64,000 bases of DNA. Origin: Lentinus brumalis (taxonomy: Eukaryota; Basidiomycota; Agaricomycetes; Polyporales; Polyporaceae). The stretch's first letter is position 1. Each line of letters begins with the position of its first letter. The position numbers were made by a program, and so were the translations under genes. Of the stretch, positions 19,470-31,721 are shown piece by piece. The notes under the pieces were generated by a model. That model ran no database searches, was not told the origin of the DNA, and was given only the letters and a program-made list of their open reading frames with translations. Location: NCBI GenBank assembly GCA_001792895.1, contig MARA01000010.1, positions 1-64,000 on the forward strand. The letters are read 5' to 3'.

Positions 19470-21212
19470 ATGCCCTGTCAGTCATCGGCCAACTCCATAG
19501 TGCAACTCGAACTCGACGTCTTCCACAAGATCAATTGCGAACGCCCTCAGCTGCATCTCAAGGCCGAGGCTTCCGACGTCAACACCGCCACCCTACGCAG
19601 TCGCATCTGGCACCTCGAAGACGCGAACGAGGCACTCCGGGCCAACATCACGGACCGCGCATGCGAGCAAGAGCGATTGTCGAGCGAGAACACTGCGCTT
19701 CTGGCAGAGAAGGAAGCGCTGGTCGGCGAGCGAGACTGGACTGCTGGTGACCGTGACCGGGCGGTGCAGGAGAACGATGCTCTGCGTGTGGACGTTGAGC
19801 TCCTCAAGTCGTCGAAGGATGGTCTGGTCGCGGACTTGGAGGACTTGGAGGCGGAGAACGAGGATCTGATAGCTGGCAAGGAGGCTCTTCTGGTACGTCT
19901 GCTCACTTGATCTGTTCGTATATGGTTCTCTGCAGCATCCGCCTAGACCGAGAAGATGGTGGTCGAGCAGAAGCTCGTGTCTGAGATTGGCAGAAGGCGT
20001 CAAGCGGAGAATCAGGCCAGGATCATGGAACACGAACGCGATGCCCTGGCGATTCAGCTTGCGTCAAAGCAGGAGACCCTGAACGAACTCATGAATGAGT
20101 TTGAGACTCTCGAGGTACGTCGTTGCGCAGCATCTCCCTCAAGCGCTACTCAACACGTTCTTCCATAGGATGATCTCCTGGTCGCCAAACGTTCCTTGAA
20201 GAGCACTCAGCACGACCTATGTGCGCTCCAGACGATATACGGCAGCGCTCTCGAGGGTCTCACCACGCTGAATGTATGTTCCGAGTTCTCATGTATTTCG
20301 CTCATCACTCATGGTTGATTTAGGCAACTTATACTGGCGCTCTCGAAGATATAACTACGCTCAAGGTATGGCCTCGGAGTTGGCTCTACCATGTTACTCA
20401 CCCGATGTCAGGCCAATTTTGAAGCCCTCCGCAAGTCGACCTGTCCCATATCCGAGGTCGAGACCCTCCGTGCGGAAGTAGAGTCCACGAATCGGTCGCT
20501 TGTGCAGCTCCAAGCCAAGCACGATGAACAATTCGGCGCCCTCGACCTCTGCCGCTCAACCCTTCGCTCCACCAGCGAGGAGCACGATCACCTTCGCGAC
20601 TCACTCGACAGCCTGTATGCTCGCCACAAGCTGGCGGAAGATCTCGAGGACACCCTTCTCCAAACCCTCGAGGAGCGCGACGTTGAGATCTCCGAACTCG
20701 AGGCTGAACTTGTCGGCCGCGACGCGACGATTGCTGCGCACGCCACTGCACTCGCTGACTGGGACACGACCATCTGCGCGTATAAAGCCGCACTCGCTGA
20801 ACGCGACATCGCCCTCGCTGACCGTGACGCCACTCTCGCTCAAGCTGATGCCGCCCTTGCTGTATGCCAAGCATCTTTCGTCGAACGCGACGCCACGGCT
20901 GCCGCTCAGGATAAGAAGTTTGTCGAGTTGCAGACTTACATCGTTGGCCTGGAAGGTGTCGTCCAGTTCCTCAAGCTCGAGGCGAGCGCTGCACGTGTGC
21001 CCGGGTCCCCTGTCAAGGTTGCCCCGAGGCGTCATTCTACCTCTCCGCCTCCCCACTTAGCTACGTCGGCCTCTCCTACTCGATCTTCTCTCTGTCGCAC
21101 CACCTCAACTGCGCCGCTGATGCTCCCGCATCGGAGCTCGTCGTCAACAACATCTCCCACTAGCTCCCCTGGTTCCAACTGGGGTTCTCCCCGTCGATTC
21201 GAGTTCTTCTAA
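19470..21212 (+). CDS. Coiled-coil protein, about 512 aa, five exons
   Basis: Exons are 19470-19892, 19947-20114, 20169-20273, 20324-20365 and 20412-21212. All introns are phase 0 and 46-54 nt long with GTAYGT donors. The product is Glu/Leu/Ala-rich, with long heptad-like stretches (LLAEKEALVGERD, DLEDLEAENEDLI). A degenerate repeat built on ALAERD-, ADRDATLA-type units follows in the last exon. The tail is a Ser/Thr/Pro-rich disordered segment ending GSPRRFEFF. No signal peptide or membrane segment is seen. The 42-nt fourth exon (ATYTGALEDITTLK) closely resembles the end of exon 3, which suggests exon duplication. Such proteins are usually structural or scaffolding, but nothing specific identifies this one. 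The ATG at 19470 is the first in the exon 1 frame; an upstream non-coding exon around 19100 is possible. Confidence 0.75.
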
Positions 21213-22355
21213 GTTTCAGTTCCCTCTACTCGTTCCTCCTTTATCTTCGTCTCTGTCTCCGCATCATTTCGGTCTCAATCCGCAGCCTCGGTCTCCTTTC
21301 TCTCTACCTCGGCCTGCTTCCTGGGTTTTATTCACCGTCTCTACCGCCCCGGTTTCGTTTGCCTCGTTCCTACTCACTTATGATCGCCGCGTATCTCCGA
21401 ATGCGAATATACATATACTTCGTTGATTCTTCAATGCTTGCGCTCGTGTGTCGATCCCCGTCTTTGTGTCCAGCGGCAGCACCAAAGTACAGCAGAAAGG
21501 ATCAGATGGGATAATTGGCAACTGGTGCGTCCGCGTCTGTCGCAGATGTTTGGGACTGATACAATGTTCATTCTAGCCAGGCTTCACAGTCCGAGTTTGT
21601 CACATACACCGCTGCGCCATTCTCGCCACACTCAGGCTCAGCGTCCGCCACATCCCTCAAACATCCGCCGTGCCATGTTCTGGGCAAGCTTGCAACCTCC
21701 GGCAAGACCTGTCCCTGTGCGGTGCTCGCTGGCGTCGTGTGAGCTCTCGCGGGTCTCAGATTGCCTCGCAGTGACGCTCGGTGCGCCTTCGCACAGCCCG
21801 ATCTCCCGCGAGCTTGCAGTTCTGATTTCAGGACATCCTCAGTATCTCAAGCCGTCTCGCAGCGACACTGTCGCCACCTGCTGTTCTGAATCATTCGTCC
21901 ATGCATCTTGCCTCCAACAGGGATTAGGTCGTCCTCGGCTTGGCCCGCTCTCGCATTGCGACCGTCCACTGGCACAACCATACACCCACGTCGTCGACGG
22001 TCGCGAAACTCTACTTCCGTCCGTTCATGGTCACAATGCGTCTATTGTTTCGAGTCGGACGCGGTCGTACATCGTGTTGATTACGTGTCCACGTAGTTCC
22101 CATCTCATCGACATCTGACATCCTGGAGTACGGGATGGGATTGATTGTGTTCTCTAGGAGTCGCCTCAACGCGCGTCTGCCCTCGCCGCAAGGGACTCGT
22201 GTATTGTCCAAGTACTCATACATCCACCCATCCCACTGGCACCCGGACGCCGCCGTGGACGCGTCACGCCTCATGTGCGCTCCGAGCCGGCGATCCCGTG
22301 GAGGACGCATGCTATAAGAGCTAGCCAGAATCTCCTCTCTTTGCCAACCTCAGGC
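21213..22355. other. Intergenic region
   Basis: About 1.1 kb, pyrimidine-rich just after the coiled-coil gene. It contains a 231-codon plus-strand frame (21423-22118) that lacks domain or exon logic and is not called. Confidence 0.5.
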
Positions 22356-23735
22356 ATGGCGAGCCACGCGGACGATATGGTAGATCTGAACACAGCAGTA
22401 CGTACAGCATACGTTCTCTAGTAGCAGTGCCCTGACGACCCCACCTCATGCAGAATACCGTGCCTGCACCAGCACCAGCGCAGCACGTCAACCTTCCCCG
22501 GAGCTGTGGGTAAAGATCTTCCAGGAATTAGAGGACCATCCGGACACCATGCGATCCGCGTCGCTCGCCTGCAGAGCTCTGCGGTGTGTGGCGCAAGAGC
22601 TTTTGTTCAGGCACGTTGTGATCAAGGAACCTTCCCGCATCGTGCTGCTCATCATGCCAGAGGTCTCCCGTCGTGTCGCGGCCTTGACCACGCGGCTGTC
22701 ACTCCTCGTACCCAGCGAGGACAGCGAGGACTACAAGCAACGGGTCTTGGGGCCGGTCTATGCCCTCCTTGCGCACGCGGTGCCGGGTGCAGAGCTGCAG
22801 CTGCGCTACCTACGGATAAAGTCTGGGTTGCTCGCGCAGTTGTACGACGTTTTCATGGACGCACGGAGACCCAGGTCGCCTCCAACAGAGGAAGATGAAG
22901 ATGTGATCGGAGTCGGAGCCCAGGAGGCCGTAGATGCGTCGGAAGCCGAGCTACACGGGCTGCAGGCACTCCAAGAGCTTGCGGTTGTCTATGAACCTTC
23001 AACTTGTTCATCTTCTTCCGCCCACAATGCGCATGCACTTCAACACGTCTGCACTGCATACGGCAAATGCTTGACCGTTGTTAGGCTTGACGGCGTGGCA
23101 CAAGGAGCCGAACGACTCCTCCTCATAGTCGTCTACACAGCACTCCGAGAACGGCTAGTCTCCTTCACAATATCGCTCGGAAGGAACCAGTATACCACCG
23201 ACATTCCGCACCTCTGGCCCACAGACACCCTTCGGCTCGAAGGCATGCACTTCCCAGTACTTCGATACCTGGAACTCGACGAACGGCAACGGCATTGGGT
23301 GAGTCATGCAATTTCCTCGGTATTTGAACCATGACGATGAGGGATGAGCTTCTTCTACTTCTGAAGACTCCCCTGAACGTCCTCGAGGAACGTCCGGCCT
23401 GCTGTGTGCGGACGTGGAAGCATGCGTGCACAAATCTTAGGGTTTTTGTCTGGCGGCCTTCTTCTGCACAACGGTTCTTGGCGAAATGGCATGCGTTGTA
23501 CACGATCCCTTGGTATATCAAACAGCTAGAGCGTTTCACGGCGGAACTCTTCACGCAAACAAGACTCGAGCGTTTTGAGCGACCGTTGCTGGAAGAAGCT
23601 GGAATGCGGATTCAAGACATTCCCGACTGTGCCTTCACGCGTGGTGAAGACGGGTCGATCGTGCACATACGACTATCGCCCGCAATGGGTCATGGCCCGG
23701 GGTCCCATGGGACCGTGAACGTGAGCCCTGCATGA
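22356..23735 (+). CDS. F-box-like protein, about 419 aa
   Basis: Predicted exons are 22356-22401, 22454-23298 and 23367-23735. The N-terminal region reads SPELWVKIFQELEDHPDTM and then LACRALRCVAQELLFRHV, the pattern of the F-box of basidiomycete F-box/LRR-like proteins, which bind Skp1 in SCF ubiquitin ligases. The rest has irregular Leu-rich segments and the family hallmark LRYLELDERQ at the end of exon 2, followed by LRVFVWRP in exon 3. The first donor is chosen at 22402 so that the frame joins. A GTACGT four bases upstream is a better donor but gives the wrong frame, so the first exon is the least certain part. It is the leftmost member of a group of similar genes extending to 48 kb. Substrate unknown. 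Confidence 0.75.
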
Positions 23736-24008
23736 AGCCAGAGTTCGGGTCTACGGAGCGCCATGTGGGCCTCGTCAACGAAATTGCCGCTTGCCACTGC
23801 CGCCTTCGGAGTGCCTCCGAACGTTCTGCACTTCACGGCTCCCACGTCACAAGAGATCATATCCACATGTCTCCGATGCCAGAGGTACTTAAGTCCTCGA
23901 CACGCATGCAGTCGGGCAGTATACAAACAAGGCAGGACGACCTCAGGAGTACCACGACCATCTACATACCCCTCGGCCATTTCACTCCATATCTCGCAGA
24001 AACAAGCG

Positions 24009-25529
24009 ATGGCGGCCGCAAAAGTCATCATCGCTGGAGGAGGCATAGCAGGACCGGTCCTCGCAATGCTTCTGAAGGCCAAAGGATATGACCCCGTCAT
24101 CTACGAGCGCAATGACGGCCCCACCGACACGGGCCTTTCACTCGGGTCCGTTCTGACCTCCTCCTCTTTACCTCTTGTCATTCCGCTCACGCGTTTGACA
24201 GCCTTCAACCGAATGGCCTACGCGTCCTTGACCTCATCCCCGGACTGCTCAACAAGATCGTCCGCTTCAATGTCGACGAGGCCGTCCATTACTCTGCTCT
24301 CCCGGGGGACGAGGGCGAGCTCGCATGCAACAAGTTCCCGCTGACCGAGATCTGCGGCCACGGTATCGAGGGCGCGAGGTGGTCGGTCGTGCAACGCGCG
24401 CTGATCGAAGCGGCACAAGAGCGCGGGGTCCCGGTGCACTTCGGGCACGACCTCGTCGACCTCGAGCAGCATGAGCACAGCGTCATTGCCAAGTTCGCAA
24501 ACGGGAAGACAGACGAAGCGAGCTTCGTCGTTGGGTGCGATGGCTTCGAGAGTAACACCAGGATCTGCCTCTTCGGGAAGGAGGAGGCGGTCTTCATGGG
24601 ACTTACGCAGGTAAACTCCAATCTCCAGCCTCCCGGGGCAGTTCCATAGCGCTCATGGTCAAATGGCAGACCGGGGGCATTTCGCCCGTTCCGGAGTTCT
24701 ACAAGGCGAAGGGCTCGCACCCTGTGTTCAACATCTACGCCGATGGCGCGCACATGATCGGCATCTTCATCAACGAGACGCAGGTTTCCTGGGCGTAAGT
24801 TGGCACAAGCAGCTCTCTGCACATGATTCTGAACATCGTCGTTCGCAGCATCACTCACCGAGGATCTGAGGGCCACGCGGACGAGCCGTGGCGCGCTGTG
24901 GACGAGGGACGGCAGAAGGAGCTCAAGGAGGGACCTTTCTCCAAACTGCCCTTCGGTGGCGGAGATCTCGTCCGAACTGCGGACCTCATCATCGAGGTAT
25001 GTAGGCCTATGCTGTGCGCGGCTCCGAGTCTCACTGACACGCTGCGGGCCAATTAGTATGGCCTGTATAGCCGCTCCGAGCTGCAGTCATGGCACCAGGG
25101 CAGAGTGGTACTCATCGGAGACGCGGCGCGTCCACTAAGTCCCGTACGTCTTTCCGCTCCTACCGCAGGCGCGATATCACAACTGACAGACGTACCCTCC
25201 AGCACATCGGCGGCCAAGGCGCGAACCAGGCTCTCGAAGACATCTACCACCTTGTCCGCCTCCTCATCAAGTACAACCCCTCCGCATCCGCGCCGTCCAC
25301 CGCCACCCTCGAGACCGTCTTCGGCGAGCTCGAGCAGCTGCGCATCCCGCGCACGGCGGAGCTCGCGAAGCGGGCGCAGAAGATGGGCGAGATGCAGGTC
25401 GTGAGTGGCGCGGAGGCGTGCAGGAAGCGCAACGACATCGTGCGCACGATGTTCACGCCCGAGGTGAGGAAGGCAATCATTGAGGGGTACCTGAAGTCTC
25501 CGTTCGAGCCGGGCAAGAGCGAGATATGA
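24009..25529 (+). CDS. FAD-dependent monooxygenase, about 410 aa, six exons
   Basis: Exons are 24009-24145, 24202-24610, 24670-24794, 24849-24996, 25057-25143 and 25203-25529. All junctions keep frame with GT/AG borders. Near the N-terminus, KVIIAGGGIAGPVLAMLLK is the Rossmann FAD-binding GxGxxG motif, followed about 20 residues on by the acidic residue of VIYER that contacts the ribose. Further motifs are GCDGFESNTR (the DG motif of aromatic hydroxylases) and GDAARPLSP joined to GGQGANQALED (the GD motif with the helix that contacts the pyrophosphate). This is the salicylate/zeaxanthin-epoxidase-like flavoprotein monooxygenase fold, which hydroxylates small aromatic or terpenoid substrates with NAD(P)H and O2. 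No signal peptide is seen, so it is likely cytosolic. The substrate cannot be told from sequence. No biosynthetic cluster partners are nearby. Confidence 0.9.
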
Positions 25530-25782
25530 GCTGTCAGATGGGGCCGTACGGGAACGAGAGTACGTCCAGCGGGCCGACACTCAGTAGACGAGACTGACCT
25601 GACAGTGGCGAGTATGTGCTGAGCTCGTCACGAGAGATGTAGCGGGATAGATTGGATAGATATTCATTGTGTACAGATAATCAATCACGCAGCCGGTTCG
25701 AGATAGTATCTGAGTCGCGTATACGCCGAGACCTCGTAGCTCAGGCGGTAGTCTTCGGCAGAATGTAGTACGGGGTCTGGAT

Positions 25783-27415
25783 CTAAACGCTCTTGTCAAC
25801 CGTGTCGGCCATGCCCCTGTGGATATCCAATTCAACGGGCGGAGGCTCCATACCGTCCATAATCTCCGATTCCCCCACGCTGTTCCTGATCTTCTCGAGC
25901 TCCTCAGCAGGGATGGTCTTGAGATGGACGTCGGGGGTATACGCCGTCTTAAACGGTCTCCCCATGGCTTTCCTTGCCGTAGTGAGCACCGAGATCTCGT
26001 CCCCGGCCGCCTGCTTGTTGAAATACAGGTACTCCAAGTTCGGAAGGAGGACGGGGCGCACGACCTCCCGGTCGCCGTGCTTCTCCTTCCACGAGCGGAG
26101 GTAGGTGTCCGTCTGCGACTGCGTCCAGTACTGGGTGGGGTCCTGGAAGAACACATCCAAGATGAAGCGCTTCGCGCCCTTGACTTTCAGCATCTTGAGG
26201 CACGGCATCGACTCCAGCCACAGCACCGCCGCCCGCGTGGTCTCGTCTGATTTCGTGACATACAGCGTGTCAAGCGAGAGCTGCTGCAACTCCGGGAACA
26301 GACCCGTCATCGCGGCGAACATCCCGCTGTAGCCCTGCCCGCCCAGATGGACGAGCGAAAGCACCATGACGCGTGGGGCGTGGAAGTGGTTAAGGATTAA
26401 GATAGAGAAGGGGCAGCCCACATCCCCAATGAGTAGATCGCGGAGGTTAGGCATCGCCACGCGACGGATACGGGCGACAGGCTGTACTGGCGTCCACTGC
26501 GGACCGGCGGCGGAAAGGCCGAGGTTGAAGAGTCCAGATGACGCGCTGAGAATCTCGCTGAACTTCTCGGAGGTAGGACAAGACAGAAGGGTCATCCTGC
26601 GGAGGTTCACTGTATGGAGGTTCGTCGGATGGAGCTTGGAGAAATCAATAGACACGCCATCAAGACAGAGCTAGCGGAGCTTCGGAGTGGGATGCACGCT
26701 AATCGGGACGGGGGATTTCGCCTGCTCGGGCGGCCACAGGTAGGGCATGGAAGTTCGATGGACTTCGTACCGCTCAAGGAGCGTCGGAGGGCCGGCAATT
26801 GCGAACCGCTTCATGAAGTGCTCGACCAGCTCCATAGACTCGAACCGCACGAGGAGCACGCGAATTTGAGAGATCTTGGCCAGAAGGGCGTCCAGGAGGT
26901 GGTCGAGGTGAGCGACGGTTATAGGAGGATATTCCTTGCCTGATCGAATTAGGTGCTCCTTGTCGCCGAAACGGACGTCCAGAAGCGAGGTACCTGAGCG
27001 CTCGAGGAAGGCAAGAGATCGCTGCCATGGGTAGACGTCGAGGAACCAGATGGCGTTCCAGAGGTTCTGGTCGGCAATCGCAACCTCCCGGAAGTGCCTG
27101 CAGGTCGCGGTAAGTGACCTTCGGGTGTGGTTGGCCTCGAAGGGACCCGGCACACTCGACACAACGTATCGGAAGATGGTAGCGAGAATTTCAGGGGGAA
27201 GCTGACGGATGGGGAAATTGCGCCAGACCACGAGCTTACGCGAAATGCGGGCACCGTAGAGATCTTTCTCGACTTCAAGACTGACGCGGCCAAGCTGGTT
27301 ACAACGTTCCTCGAGCTGTGCGATGCATGTGTCGATCAACCGCAGACTGTCTCTCAACTCTTGCTGGGTCTTGACTCTTGCTGCTGTAGACGATGGCCTT
27401 CGTAGGCTCCGGCAT
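25783..27415 (-). pseudogene. F-box/LRR-like gene with an in-frame amber codon
   Basis: The frame is open from about 27420 to 26674, stops at TAG (26671-26673), then continues in the same frame to 25783. The N-terminal part has a coiled-coil lead (ELRDSLRLIDTCIAQLEER) and a clear F-box (RQLPPEILATIFRYVVSSV, then SLTATCRHFREVAIADQNLW). After the stop come Leu-rich segments (LPNLEYLYFNKQ). The sequence across the stop, TPKLR-stop-LCLDGV, reads as one family motif in which an aromatic or charged residue is expected. This points to a nonsense mutation rather than two genes. The nearest ATG (27415) is in another frame from the F-box, so the 5' end is also unclear. It could be a pseudogene, a readthrough gene, or contain a base error. 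Confidence 0.65.
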
Positions 27416-28178
27416 GGCACTCAAAGCGTGGCGAAGAACCTCGTCCGTCCACCAGAGTGCGTACACGCGTTCCGGTGGCCAGTCCAATTGGGGAGGCGTG
27501 CTGGAGCGACCAGTGTCAGCATGGCAGATATTGTGAATAGAGGGACTCGGACATGTGCGCACCCATAGACGATGCGAGACTGATATTGATCCTGAGCCAT
27601 GTTTCACGGATTGTATAGGGGTACGGTGATGAGTGGCGAGGAGGGAGATGTGCGAACAAGTCACCTGAGGAGCTTTATGTGGGGAACTAGAGGATTGCTT
27701 TGACAATGAGCAGGACAAATTGTTGGTCATTGTGAAGGAGACGCTTTGACTGAGCCTGTTATGAAGCATTGACTGCCGAGCGGCGGAGCTTTGACCGTGT
27801 TCAGAATGGAAGACATGACGCACCTTCTGCTGTTCCGCTACCTCGCGTTTCAATATGCCCCCGGACGGGATCTACTAGTAGTAATCAAGACGCATCTTCC
27901 AGTAGCTTTGCGGTCAATGCGGGCAATCACTCGCCCAGCGGCACCGTGCACTTGCCTCTACGCCGTCCACAACCACCTTGAAGATCGAGGATGGTATCCA
28001 TAGGAAGTCCGATATGTTGACGTTACTTTCGTGTAAGCAGGCGATGGTTAAGTTGAAGAGGAATCGGGGAAAGCCGGCGACTCGTTCGCACTCGTCACTC
28101 AGAGGATGATGACATCACCGCGCATCCGATGATCCCGCGACTCGCCTTCCCTCCTCCTCCACGCTCACCCACACGAGC
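27416..28178. other. Intergenic region between divergent genes
   Basis: Upstream sequence shared by the minus-strand F-box gene and the plus-strand Gly-rich gene. No further gene is supported. Confidence 0.5.
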
Positions 28179-30135
28179 ATGGCCTACGACTACTACAGGA
28201 CCACCGTTCCCGGCTGGGGCACGTCCCAGGTACGTCTTCGCAGCAGCTTCGACTAGCCGAGGAGAAGGAGAAGTGCTTAACCTCGCGCGTCTTTCGCGCG
28301 CAGTTTCAGTTTGGGGCACCTCCCGCACCCATGTTCCACCCGCAGCCGTCATGTACGTATACAGATCTGAAATCACGAGTCACGACTATCTTCAGAATCG
28401 AGACTAACAAGCTCGGACACGATGCCCAGGGAGCGGGCTCGACTTTTTCAATGCACATGCGATCAACCCCGATCCGTGAGCCTCTCGAGCTTGATCACAA
28501 TCGTAACCACATCGTCTAACCACATACGTTCGCTCGATCTACGCCTCCAGGATGCTGTACAAGTCCGTCATGGCTCGTGCGCCGCACTTCGCAGCAATGG
28601 GCCTCGGGCGCGACGAGGCGCGCTACTGGCACAAGCGCATCTACAGCGGCCTGGTGAGTCTTCCACGTCCTGCTTAGATAGTCTTACACCGATGCTCATT
28701 CGTACACCACCAGACACCCCTCACGCAAGTCCTCCCGAGCGACATCGGTGCCGCAGCAGCGTACGAGGCGTACCGCACGTGGAAACACAACTCGTTCCTC
28801 TACGAGCCGCTCAGCGCGGACCGCGAGCAGCAACGCGAGGGGCTCATCGGCATGGCCATCGGCGAAGGTGCGTCCCGTCATGCTCCAGCCCGACACCCGT
28901 CTGTCTCGTCCTCCTGAGTCGTGTGCTCAAACACGTTGCAGCAACGCGCCTGTGGCAGTACGCCGGCCGCCCGACAGACACATACGGCCTCCGCGCAGCT
29001 TGCGAAGCAGCAGCAGCGGCCGCATCCATCCTCGCAGACCGCGTACGTCTCTTAACCCACCACGCATTAATACGTACGACTGATGCACGTCCGCGAACAG
29101 TGGCTGACCTACGTGAGCGGAGCAGGCGGCATCGGGGGACTCGGCGCACCCGCAGTCCCCTCATACGCATACGCATCCAGCGGCACTGGCAGCAGCGTCG
29201 GCGGGGTCGGCGGCGCGTACCCCTTCCGCCGTCGGCGCAGCTCTTTCGGCGGGATGGGGTTGGGCATGGGGATGGGTTCGCCATACCTCGGCGGCGAAGG
29301 ACCGGGCGAAATCTCGCCCCCGGGCTCCCCAATCCTCGGCCCGAGCGGCATCCCGCCTGGGGCTTCTCCCGTGCTCGGCGCTGCAGCTTTCCCTCCGCGC
29401 GCCGTGTCTCCGATGCCGGGCGGAGCACTGGGAATTGGCGTCGGAGCGGGGATGGGTGGGATGCCGGGCGCAGGATTGGGTGGGATGCTGGGCGCAGGAA
29501 TCGGCGGATCTCCAGGAGCGGCCATGGGTACGACACCAGGCGGGATGGGTGCGACGGGCGGAATACCAGGCGTAGGAATGCGTGCAGTATCAGGCGGGAT
29601 GGGTGCAATGGGTGCGATGCCCACGAGCATGGGCGGTGGCATGCCAATGGGAGGCGTGCCGCAGCCTGGCGCAGGTATGGGCATGCCCGGTGCCGGGATA
29701 GTTCACGGTGCTGGCATGGTTTCCGGAGCAGGCGTCGTTCCCGGAGCAGGTATGAACATGGGCATGGGCGGACTCGGCGCAGGCGGGCTACCAATGCCAC
29801 CCCAGCCAAACATGAACGTCCAGACCGTCCCGCCCGGCTCGACCATCATCATCGACCACCACCACCGCCGCCGTTCACGCTCGCGGGAGCGGAGGCCGAG
29901 AGTAGGACGGCACCGCTCGCACAGTATCGACGTCATCCATGCGATTGCGCCTGCGATGGGCGGGATGGGCATGGCTGGAACGCCAGGTGCGTATGGCACG
30001 GGTGGGCCGGGAGGAGGAGCGTATAGCGGCGCGATGGGTATGGGTATGGGTATGGGCGGACCGGGAGGCATAGGAGGTACCTACAACCCGGCGATGTACG
30101 GCGGGATGCGACTACCTCGAGGAGACTCCCAGTAG
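28179..30135 (+). CDS. Gly/Met-rich protein with a basic His/Arg/Ser patch, about 512 aa, seven exons
   Basis: Exons are 28179-28229, 28304-28352, 28430-28475, 28551-28653, 28714-28867, 28942-29042 and 29101-30135, and all junctions keep frame. The product begins MAYDYYRTTVPGWGTSQ. Exons 4-6 encode an ordered, Ala-rich helical part (DIGAAAAYEAYRTWKHNS, ACEAAAAAASILADR). Its style recalls fungal CipC/DUF3759-type helical proteins, but the likeness is weak. The last exon is about 340 residues of Gly, Met, Pro and Ala with MGMGMG and GAGM repeats. One basic patch, HHHRRRSRSRERR, interrupts it and could bind nucleic acid. No signal peptide or membrane segment. Low-complexity composition suggests a disordered, possibly condensate-forming protein; function unknown. 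A 534-codon frame overlapping on the same strand is a shadow of the GC-rich last exon. Confidence 0.8.
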
Positions 30136-31697
30136 CGGCGAGCAGTTGAGGGACCTCACTGCAATGCCGCTGTATCATTGACAGCCATTTAGCATACCAC
30201 ACGCATCTGTATTACCCACTGTACTTGTAGACTAGTGCTTTCATCGGATCTCGGAAGATTCCCCGTTACTGTACTCACCTCCATCGATAGTATGCGAAAC
30301 TTCGTGAGTCGTGACGGTGCTGCAGCAAACGAGCCTGCACAGACAGACGCCGGAGACGCGACACGGTCACCCAGCACGTGATAGTGACGCGTCGCGCTGT
30401 TCCCCTCTCCGAGTCCGCGTCCAAGTCCAAATCCGACGCGACACACCTCGGTCCCGCACCTCCAAGTACTCACCGCGAGTCACCCGCGAGACGCCACGCG
30501 AGGCAGCCCAGCAAGACATGTCACACAGAACCGAACAGCAAGAGATACATCCATTCCACGCGGGCGCGATCTACGTAAAGAACACCGGAGTTCTGAGTAA
30601 CACAAACGGGGCAGGGGGTACAGGCTGAGGGAGACCGTGACGTTGACGTACAACAGGGACAGATAATATGTACAGCGAGACGTGAGAGAGATGGGGAAAC
30701 GGGACCGGTGGACACTGGATGGGGATGATACGAGAGGAGACCGCAGAAGGGAAGACGAGTATGTACATCGGGAGGTAAGAAGACGTAAGGACGTAAAGGG
30801 CACGGAGGCTGTAAACTATATAAGAGGGATCCGAGCTGCGAGCTGCGTGCGGTCTGCTGCGGTATGTAGACGGACTGTCCGCAATGCGTATGCGTGCGTG
30901 TATATATATATGCAAAGGAAGCGTGTAGATGGTGTGTCCGGATTCGAGAACCGAGAACCGCAAGTCGAGAACCGCAAACCGAGAGAACCGAGAACCGGGA
31001 AAAGAGAAATGAGGCGCGCGGGTCGAGGGTATGTACGTGCATATATACAGTGATGGTACAGCGGCTCCTGCCAGCAGCCAGATGATACAGATGTGGGACG
31101 AGATGAGATGAGAGAGATGATGAGATGGAACGAGATGAGAGGGATGGGATGGGACGACACGACACGACACGATTCGGAGATGGGTCACGATGTACGCGGG
31201 GCGGATGTCACCTGCGCGTCGTGAGAGCGAGCGAGGATGGAGGGAGGGATGTGTGCGCGGGAGTGAAGGGAATAGGAAGGGGAGGATGGTAGGACGGGAG
31301 GACGGGACGGACAGCAACGAGACGATGTGCGACGACGGAACGCGAAAGCAAGAAACAAAGCGCATGAACCTGCGGAGATGGTCCAGAGTGTCCGAAGAAA
31401 ATCCAAGACAGTATGTACTATGCCGCGTGCGGGTGCGCTCCAGATCCAAACCACTATTGCGAGGAGAGCGAGAACGGCGGCGGCGGCGGCGACGATGCTG
31501 ATGTGACCGAAGCGAACCGGAGAGTAAACAAGAAGGCGAACGGGGACGCGCGGATATAAAGGAGAAATGAAAGAAGAGAACCAAGAGGAAATAGGGCTGG
31601 ATATGAGATAAATAGATAATGTACACCGTGTTCCTCCGCGATCCTGAACAGAGGAAGAGCTGCGTCATCGCGCACCGAGCGTCGAGCTTCGGCCGGA
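30136..31697. other. Intergenic region between convergent genes, simple-sequence rich
   Basis: It contains repeated GAGAACCG-type units (about 30945-31005), GATGAGAT- and GACAC-type short repeats (about 31095-31170) and a TATATATA run (30900-30910). A 384-codon minus-strand frame here is a by-product of purine bias and is not called. Confidence 0.6.
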
Positions 31698-31716
31698 GGG
31701 GGGGGGGGGGGGGGGG
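31698..31716. repeat. G19 homopolymer (C19 on the minus strand)
   Basis: Nineteen consecutive G on the plus strand. On the minus strand this is a C19 tract starting a few nucleotides after the stop codon of the 31722-33585 gene, so it would lie at the start of its 3' UTR. Confidence 0.9.
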
Positions 31717-31721
31717 CAGCT

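Noticed and set aside
24611..24669. Apparent frameshift in the FAD monooxygenase at the second intron
   Set aside because: The first AG (24649) gives the wrong frame, but the AG at 24669 restores TGGISPVPEF in frame, so the gene is intact.
28422..30026. 534-codon plus-strand open frame overlapping the Gly/Met-rich gene
   Set aside because: It crosses well-formed introns of the seven-exon model and is Arg/His-rich nonsense of a GC-rich exon read in another frame.
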